From contig DATBHZ010000179.1 in assembly GCA_036557185.1 (NCBI GenBank), positions 1 to 8,285 of the forward strand: DNA of 8,285 bases. The letters are read 5' to 3'. Below, one piece after another: positions 6,536 through 8,285 of this stretch. The notes under the pieces are model-generated. The model did no database searches. It saw only the letters and a program-made list of their open reading frames with translations, and was not told the origin of the DNA. Both the position numbers and the translations under genes were made by a program. Positions within the stretch are counted from its first letter, which is position 1; the number at the start of each line of letters is the position of its first letter. The DNA comes from DATBHZ01 sp036557185 (GTDB lineage: Bacteria; Actinomycetota; Acidimicrobiia; IMCC26256; JAENVU01).

Positions 6536-6781
6536 TTGTCCACCGACGGCATTGCCCTGCCCGTGCCCAAGGAGATCGACGAGACGCGATCCATGGAGCT
6601 TCGTCACCTCTCGACCAACGCGATGCTGCGAGGTCGTCCGAGCGGCTCCGAGCAGTGTGAGAGCTGTCTCTACTACCTCGAGAACACCGCCGACGTCTCG
6701 TACTGCTGGCACCCAAAGCTGCGCATCCTCGTCGGTGCGCAGTGGTGGTGTCAGTGGTGGGAGCAAGGATCGGAGACGTAG
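6536..6781 (+). CDS. Small four-cysteine protein resembling high-potential iron-sulfur proteins
   Basis: The product has 81 residues. The first 40 are polar and may be flexible; the second half holds four cysteines, CESC (41 and 44), Cys57 in YCWHP and Cys72 in QWWCQWWE, with spacings of 2, 12 and 14. The order C-x2-C ... C ... (W)-W-C-x-W and the many aromatic residues around it resemble HiPIP-fold [4Fe-4S] proteins, including the small HiPIP-like subunits of benzylsuccinate synthase and 4-hydroxyphenylacetate decarboxylase. No glycyl-radical enzyme is present here, and a zinc site is an alternative. There is no signal peptide, unlike periplasmic HiPIPs. The TTG start is chosen from ribosome-binding-site spacing; GTG at 6530 overlaps the SDR stop and would add two residues. 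It is the last gene of the hydrolase-SDR operon, which suggests an electron-transfer or structural partner of the SDR or of another enzyme. Confidence 0.78.
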   Translation: MSTDGIALPVPKEIDETRSMELRHLSTNAMLRGRPSGSEQCESCLYYLENTADVSYCWHPKLRILVGAQWWCQWWEQGSET

Positions 6782-6784
6782 CCA

Positions 6785-6826
6785 CCCCGAGTGACCCGCA
6801 GCTGAGTCGAGCTACCCTTTTCGGGG
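6785..6826 (+). repeat. Inverted repeat between the small Cys protein gene and the regulator gene
   Basis: CCCCGA (6785-6790) and TCGGGG (6821-6826) can pair. The 30-base interior holds AGCT-N6-AGCT, which can form a smaller hairpin. It starts four bases after the stop of the small protein gene. The only T-run (CCCTTTT) lies before the 3' arm, not after it, so intrinsic termination is doubtful. Attenuation or a regulator site is possible. Confidence 0.3.
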
Positions 6827-6860
6827 GCGAGGACAACCGAACCGCGAGAGGGCTTGCGCG

Positions 6861-8285
6861 TTGGTTGCACCTCGGAAAGCGCCGACTCTCGGCGCCGAGC
6901 TTCTCGGTCGGCGCAGCGAGTGCGCGCAGCTCGATCAGCTGCTGCACGATGTTCACGCCGGTCAAAGCCGGGTGCTGGTAGTACGCGGCGAAGCCGGCAT
7001 CGGCAAGACCGCTCTCGTGGACTATCTCGTTGCGAAGGCGGTGGGCTTCCGCGTCGCCCGAGCGGCAGGTGTCGAGTCGGAGATGGAGTTCGCGTTCGCG
7101 GGGTTGCATCAGCTCTGCGCACCCATGCTCGACCGTTTGGGGTCGCTGCCTGCAGCCCAAGGGGACGCGCTCCGGACGGCGCTCGGCCTCGGTACCGGGG
7201 ATGCACCCGATCGCTTCCTGGTGGGTCTCGGCGTGCTCGGGTTGCTTTCCGAGATCGCCGAGGAGCGGCCGCTCGTCTGCGTGATCGATGACGCGCAGTG
7301 GCTCGATCGGGCCTCCGCGCAGATCATCGCGTTCGTTGCACGCCGCCTCTTGGCGGACCCGGTCGGCCTCGTGCTCTCAGTCCGCGAGCCGAGCAGGGAG
7401 GACGAGTTCGCAGAGCTTCCCAGCCGAGTCGTCGAGGGCCTCGCTGACGACGATGCCCGCCTGTTGCTCGACACGGTGATCCCTGGACGACTCGACGAGC
7501 CCGTGCGGAACCGCATCGTCGCCGAGACACACGGCAACCCGCTCGCGCTCCTCGAGCTACCGGCAGATTTGACCTCCGCGGAGCTGGCCGGCGGGTTCGC
7601 GCTTCCGGATGCCAGGCCTGTTGCGAGCCGCATAGAACAGAGCTTCCGGCGACGGGTCCAGTCGCTGCCGCCGGACACGCAGCAACTGCTCCTCACGGCG
7701 GCAGCCGAAACGCTGGGCGACGTGGCATTGCTCTGGCGCGCGGCCGGACAGCTCGGGATCGGAGCTGACGCGGCCGCGCCGGCTGTGGCGGCCGGCCTCG
7801 TCGAGCTAGGTACTCGGGCGCGTTTCCGACATCCACTCGTGCGCTCGGCGGTGTATCGCGCCGCGGACCTACGCGACCGACAGGTGATACACCGCGCGCT
7901 CGCAGACGCGACCGATCCGCATGTCGATCCCGATCGACGAGCGTGGCACCGGGCACACGCCGCAGTAGCACCCGACGAGGCAGTGGCGAACGAGCTCGAG
8001 CAGTCGGCTGACCGGGCACGGGGTCGAGGTGGCGTCGCTGCAGCAGCAGCGTTTCTCCAGCGCGCAACAGAGTTGACGCCCGATCCGGCACGGCGCGGCG
8101 CCCGCGCGCTCGCTGCGGCTGAGGCCAAGCTCGACGCCGCGGCACCCGGAAGTGCGAGCGAGCTTCTCGAGATGGCGGAGCTCTGCCCGTTGAACGCAAT
8201 CCAGCGCGCACGCCTCGCGCGGCTGCGCGCGCAGATTCTGTTTGCCCGCAGGCGCGGGAGTGATGCACCGTCACTGCTGCTGGAC
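6861..8285 (+). CDS. LuxR-family LAL/MalT-type ATPase transcriptional regulator (C-terminus beyond window)
   Basis: One frame runs 475 codons to the right edge without a stop, so the gene is partial. It opens with LLGRRSECAQLDQLL (14-28), the usual lead-in to an AAA/STAND ATPase domain. Walker A GEAGIGKT is at 43-50 and Walker B LVCVIDDAQWLD at 138-149. Then come ETHGNPLALLELP, a winged-helix-like RFRHPLVRSAVY segment and an alanine-rich helical region that looks TPR-like. This is the layout of large ATP-dependent LuxR regulators (LAL type, usually about 900 residues) whose DNA-binding HTH is at the C-terminus, not seen here. Such proteins switch on nearby catabolic or secondary-metabolite genes when they bind an inducer. 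No ATG is available. TTG at 6861 has GAGAGGG (6846-6852) eight bases upstream and places Walker A at the usual distance. The gene is 79 bases downstream of the hydrolase-SDR operon, so it may regulate that operon or be co-transcribed with it. Confidence 0.9.
   Translation, partial: MVAPRKAPTLGAELLGRRSECAQLDQLLHDVHAGQSRVLVVRGEAGIGKTALVDYLVAKAVGFRVARAAGVESEMEFAFAGLHQLCAPMLDRLGSLPAAQGDALRTALGLGTGDAPDRFLVGLGVLGLLSEIAEERPLVCVIDDAQWLDRASAQIIAFVARRLLADPVGLVLSVREPSREDEFAELPSRVVEGLADDDARLLLDTVIPGRLDEPVRNRIVAETHGNPLALLELPADLTSAELAGGFALPDARPVASRIEQSFRRRVQSLPPDTQQLLLTAAAETLGDVALLWRAAGQLGIGADAAAPAVAAGLVELGTRARFRHPLVRSAVYRAADLRDRQVIHRALADATDPHVDPDRRAWHRAHAAVAPDEAVANELEQSADRARGRGGVAAAAAFLQRATELTPDPARRGARALAAAEAKLDAAAPGSASELLEMAELCPLNAIQRARLARLRAQILFARRRGSDAPSLLLD

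Noticed and set aside
6792..6818. Possible promoter (TGACCC, then TACCCT after 15 bases) before the regulator gene
   Set aside because: Both boxes are poor matches and the spacing is short. It is indistinguishable from chance in this composition.
5868..7160. A 430-codon minus-strand ORF across the SDR, small Cys protein and regulator start
   Set aside because: It is antisense to three supported genes, crosses their boundaries, and has an arginine/serine-rich product without domain motifs.
7109..8128. A 339-codon minus-strand ORF within the regulator gene
   Set aside because: The translation is almost only Ala, Ser, Arg and Thr. The plus strand carries Walker A and B motifs in an uninterrupted frame.

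Overview
The window is GC-rich chromosomal DNA, most likely from an actinobacterium. The evidence is dense coding, frequent GTG/TTG starts, long spurious antisense ORFs, a luciferase-like enzyme of the type that usually uses cofactor F420, and a large ATPase-type (LAL/MalT-like) LuxR-family regulator. No RNA gene, insertion sequence, CRISPR array or phage gene is visible. No stretch longer than 300 bases lacks a gene.

Left half, minus strand (bases 3622 to 1): a compact cluster transcribed leftward encodes a FAD-dependent monooxygenase-like flavoprotein, an ODP-like metallo-beta-lactamase-fold protein and an amidohydrolase-2 (TIM-barrel) metal hydrolase. After a gap with a stem-loop comes the N-terminus of an unrecognised, probably membrane, protein that runs off the left edge. 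The first two genes are 11 bases apart, and the ribosome binding site of the second overlaps the stop codon of the first. An oxygenase followed by two hydrolases suggests breakdown or modification of an organic substrate. The substrate cannot be read from the sequence.

Divergent intergenic region (3623-3812): about 190 bases with four short dyad-symmetric elements, which is where shared control of both directions would be expected. Rightward from it lies a luciferase-like oxidoreductase (probably F420-dependent), followed by a stem-loop across its stop codon.

Right half, plus strand (4929-6781): a three-gene operon encodes an alpha/beta hydrolase of the non-heme chloroperoxidase/esterase type, an atypical NAD(P)-binding SDR (NmrA-like) and a small four-cysteine protein resembling high-potential iron-sulfur proteins. 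The last gene overlaps the SDR stop codon and is probably translated from a TTG. After 79 bases a large LuxR/LAL-type ATPase regulator begins, probably at a TTG. It stays open for 475 codons to the right edge, so its C-terminal part, including any helix-turn-helix, is outside the window.

Most enzyme families are recognisable but no specific pathway is. The points most worth following up are the altered metal site of the MBL protein, the small iron-sulfur-like protein coupled to an SDR, and the palindrome-rich divergent region.
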